From Streptomyces sp. LHD-70 (GTDB lineage: Bacteria > Actinomycetota > Actinomycetes > Streptomycetales > Streptomycetaceae), in contig NZ_JAVIFW010000007.1 of the NCBI RefSeq assembly GCF_031157275.1, positions 186,001 to 250,000 on the forward strand: a DNA stretch of 64,000 nucleotides, given 5' to 3'. Below the pieces are notes generated by a model. The model had not been told where the DNA came from. It did not search any database and worked only from the letters and a program-made list of their open reading frames with translations. Below are positions 62,198 to 64,000 of this stretch, one piece after another; the stretch's first letter is position 1; every line of letters begins with the position of its first letter. The translations under genes and the position numbers were made by a program.

Positions 62198-62426
62198 CAA
62201 CGCCCTGCTCTGCCAACTGACCGCCGACGCCACGGGTCTGCCGGTCGTCGCGGGCCCCGCCGAGGCCACCGCACTGGGCAACATCCTCGTCCAGGCCCGC
62301 GCACAGGGCCTCGTCGGCGACCTCCCCGCGATGCGTCGCCTCCTCGCCGAGACCCAGCCACTGCGCCGTGACGTCCCGGCCGGGAACTCCTCGTCCTGGT
62401 CGTCGGCGGCGTCGCGGCTCGGCTGA
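62193..62426 (+). pseudogene. C-terminal relic of rhamnulokinase
   Basis: SRNALLCQLTADATGLPVVA, GPAEATALGNILVQARAQGL, then QPLRRDVPAGN and SSAASRLG to TGA, the exact layout of the FGGY-kinase rhamnulokinase C terminus. The N-terminal about 410 residues are missing. It starts at the same point (about 62193-62197) where the binding-protein relic on the other strand ends. Confidence 0.78.
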
Positions 62427-62443
62427 GCGGAACTCGGCCCGGC

Positions 62444-63283
62444 CTACGGTCCGTCGCCGTCCACGGAGGCTCGGATCTGCGCGAGCCACTCCGCGCCGAG
62501 GCGCTGCCCGTCCGGGAGTTGGTCGTCCCGGTCCCAGCGCCACGTGGCGACGATGGCGAGCACCAGGATCCGGCAGGCATGCAGCGCCTCCCGGTCCGCC
62601 CCCGGGTAGTGCGCGCCGACTTCCACGGGTGCGTGCGCGAGGTCGAACTCGACAGGCCCGCGGCAACACGTCTCCAGGTCGATGAACAGCGGCCCGTTCC
62701 GCGTGCCGAGCAGGTTGCCCGGGTGCGGCTCGCCGTGCAGGAGTTGCTCGGCGCCGCCCCGCTCGACGATGACGCCCGTCCGGTCCCGCAGGGTGTCGGC
62801 GAGCAGCTCCCGGTCCGCGTCGGCGAGCGCGGGAGTCCGGTCACGGTCCGCCAGGAGGCGCAGGGCCACGTCGACGCGTTCCGTGAAGTGCGGTACGGAT
62901 ACGTCGAGTTGGCGCATTCCCGCGTGCAGCCGGGCGAGCGCGTCGGCGTACGCGGCCGGGGGGATCTCGGGACGCGCCACGGGTTCGTAGTACGTCCACA
63001 GGGTGACGACGAAGCCGTCCCGCTCATGGACGCGCGGCTCCACCCGAGGGTCGAGAGCGGCGACCGGGCACCCGGCTCCAGCCAGCCGCTGGGCGAGGTC
63101 GACCTCGAACTGTGCGACCTGCTGCGCCGCGGGCGCCACCCGGGCCAGGGTGTCGCAGGGCAGCAGCCGCAGGGTGAGCTTGTTCGAGTCGTGCAGCACG
63201 GTCGCGTCGTCGGCCGTCAGGCCGAGTGACGCGGCGACCGAGGTGGCCGCGGCCACCGCACGTGAGACGTCCGAGGCCCGCAT
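62444..63283 (-). CDS. Aminoglycoside phosphotransferase-fold family protein
   Basis: A 279-residue APH-fold kinase: HGEPHPGNLLGTRNGPLFID (catalytic loop, Glu in place of the usual Asp in HGD; Asp present in FIDLE), LHDSNKLTLRLLPCDTLARV (nucleotide-binding strand; Lys replaced by Arg) and PVEFDLAHAP. The HGE and Arg variants make catalysis less certain than in the protein at 32017. ATG 63283. Antibiotic resistance cannot be inferred. It starts beyond the rhamnose scar. Confidence 0.8.
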   Translation of the reverse strand: MRASDVSRAVAAATSVAASLGLTADDATVLHDSNKLTLRLLPCDTLARVAPAAQQVAQFEVDLAQRLAGAGCPVAALDPRVEPRVHERDGFVVTLWTYYEPVARPEIPPAAYADALARLHAGMRQLDVSVPHFTERVDVALRLLADRDRTPALADADRELLADTLRDRTGVIVERGGAEQLLHGEPHPGNLLGTRNGPLFIDLETCCRGPVEFDLAHAPVEVGAHYPGADREALHACRILVLAIVATWRWDRDDQLPDGQRLGAEWLAQIRASVDGDGP

Positions 63284-63307
63284 CGTCGCCCGGCCCCTCC
63301 CTCCACC

Positions 63308-63490
63308 TCAGCCGTTCTCTTCCAGGAGCGCGCGCCGGCGTCCCGCCGAGTCGAGGATGCCCTCACCGACGCGTTCCAGGAACGTACCCACTTCGGCGAA
63401 CCGCCAGGCCACGCACCTGTCGGCGCCGAGTGCCCGGGCTGCGGTCAGCGAGACCCTGGCCGATTCGAGACGCGGGTCGCGTTCACCGCG
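63308..63490 (-). pseudogene. Possible C-terminal relic (unidentified)
   Basis: DPRLESARVSLTAARALGAD, RCVAWRFAEVGTFLERVGEG and LDSAGRRRALLEENG to a stop read as plausible protein. The frame has no start before it runs into the divergent ComB-like gene. Family unknown; could be chance. Confidence 0.35.
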
Positions 63491-63546
63491 GTCCTCGCCC
63501 GCTCCCCCACAGGTAGTCGGGCTACGGCATGCGCGATCATGACCGG

Positions 63547-64000
63547 ATGGACGCCCGCTTCGTTGCCATCGACGAGTTGACCGCACCCCCGTCCGTGGCG
63601 GTCGTGGTCGACGTCATGCGTGCCTACACAGTCGCCGCCTGGGCCTTCGCGCAGGGGGCGGAGAAGATCGTGCTCGCCGCGTCCCTCGACGAGGCCCTGG
63701 CGCTCAAGGCCCGGCACCCGGACTGGGTGGCGCTCAAGGACGGTCCGGCCGCGCCGGGGTTCGACGCCGTCAACTCGCCGGGCCTGCTGCGGTCGACCGA
63801 CCTCGGCGGACGGACCGTGGTGCAGAAGACGACGGCGGGGACGGTCGGCGCCCTCGCGGTCAAGGAGGCGTCGCTTGTGCTGTGCGCCGGCTTCGTGGTG
63901 GCGGAGGCGACGGCCCGGCTCCTGCGCGCCCGCGGGTGCGACAAGGTCACGTTCGTGGTCACCGGTGAGGGCGGGAGGGCCGACGAGGATCTGGCGTGCG
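63547..64000 (+). CDS. 2-phosphosulfolactate phosphatase (ComB family), truncated by window edge
   Basis: The first 151 residues are visible: [80 protein letters not shown] and [14 protein letters not shown]. These match the ComB/2-phosphosulfolactate phosphatase fold, which in archaea and some bacteria acts in coenzyme M or sulfolactate biosynthesis. In Streptomyces the role is unknown and may be a general phosphatase. ATG 63547 (63539 is out of frame). Confidence 0.88.
   Translation, partial: MDARFVAIDELTAPPSVAVVVDVMRAYTVAAWAFAQGAEKIVLAASLDEALALKARHPDWVALKDGPAAPGFDAVNSPGLLRSTDLGGRTVVQKTTAGTVGALAVKEASLVLCAGFVVAEATARLLRARGCDKVTFVVTGEGGRADEDLAC

Overview
The window is a chromosomal segment of a Streptomyces or a close relative. 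The DNA is very GC-rich with G/C at almost every third codon position. Gene content is typical of the genus: a mycothiol-dependent formaldehyde dehydrogenase, a DasR-like chitinase promoter, a SigB/SigF-type sigma factor, a SpoIIE-type phosphatase, DUF2180 and DUF6131 miniproteins, and many one-component regulators beside the genes they probably control. I see no rRNA, tRNA, CRISPR array, phage module or biosynthetic gene cluster. Nearly everything is metabolic or regulatory.

Layout. 1-3.7 kb: glucarate use (IclR regulator, GntP permease, glucarate dehydratase). 3.8-11.1 kb: two TauE-like permeases, small acetyltransferases, a LysR gene with a perfect palindrome over its own promoter, and a two-component flavin monooxygenase pair. 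11.5-19.3 kb: small proteins, a CYP152-type fatty-acid P450 with an altered substrate-binding Arg, and a large sensor phosphatase. 19.4-28.9 kb: an acyl-CoA degradation cluster (two crotonases, TetR, acyl-CoA dehydrogenase, MBL hydrolase, SDR, acyl-CoA synthetase) tied together by AACGATCGTT operators. Its thiolase and its CaiB/AMACR-type gene survive only as in-frame internally deleted stubs. 29-31.5 kb: aldo/keto reductase and a decayed island (NmrA pseudogene with a MITE-like insertion, IS5-type transposase relic). 31.5-39.4 kb: kinase-like proteins, a frameshifted aromatic-acid-type MFS transporter with its IclR regulator, and a second MFS with a LysR.

39.4-51.1 kb holds the best organised unit: a GntR regulator, a formaldehyde-oxidising pair (mycothiol dehydrogenase plus MBL hydrolase), and the tightly overlapping operon glyA-soxBDAG-sdaA-purU. 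Two TGATATATCA palindromes lie between the divergent arms. Together these genes would demethylate sarcosine, capture or oxidise the one-carbon unit, combine it with glycine to serine, and deaminate serine to pyruvate. 51-59.3 kb: small zinc and membrane proteins, CapA, PP2C, a phosphoribosyltransferase-hydrolase fusion, a GH19 chitinase with a DasR-like site, carbonic anhydrase and an epimerase. 59.6-64 kb: sigma factor, then an orphan LacI regulator between two deletion scars, one of which is the remains of a rhamnose catabolic locus, then a phosphotransferase and a truncated ComB-like phosphatase at the edge.

The main theme is erosion. At least seven catabolic or mobile genes survive as stubs, scars or frameshifts, while their neighbours and regulators look intact. 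Short tandem repeats (7-15 nt units) are common in intergenic DNA and at gene ends.
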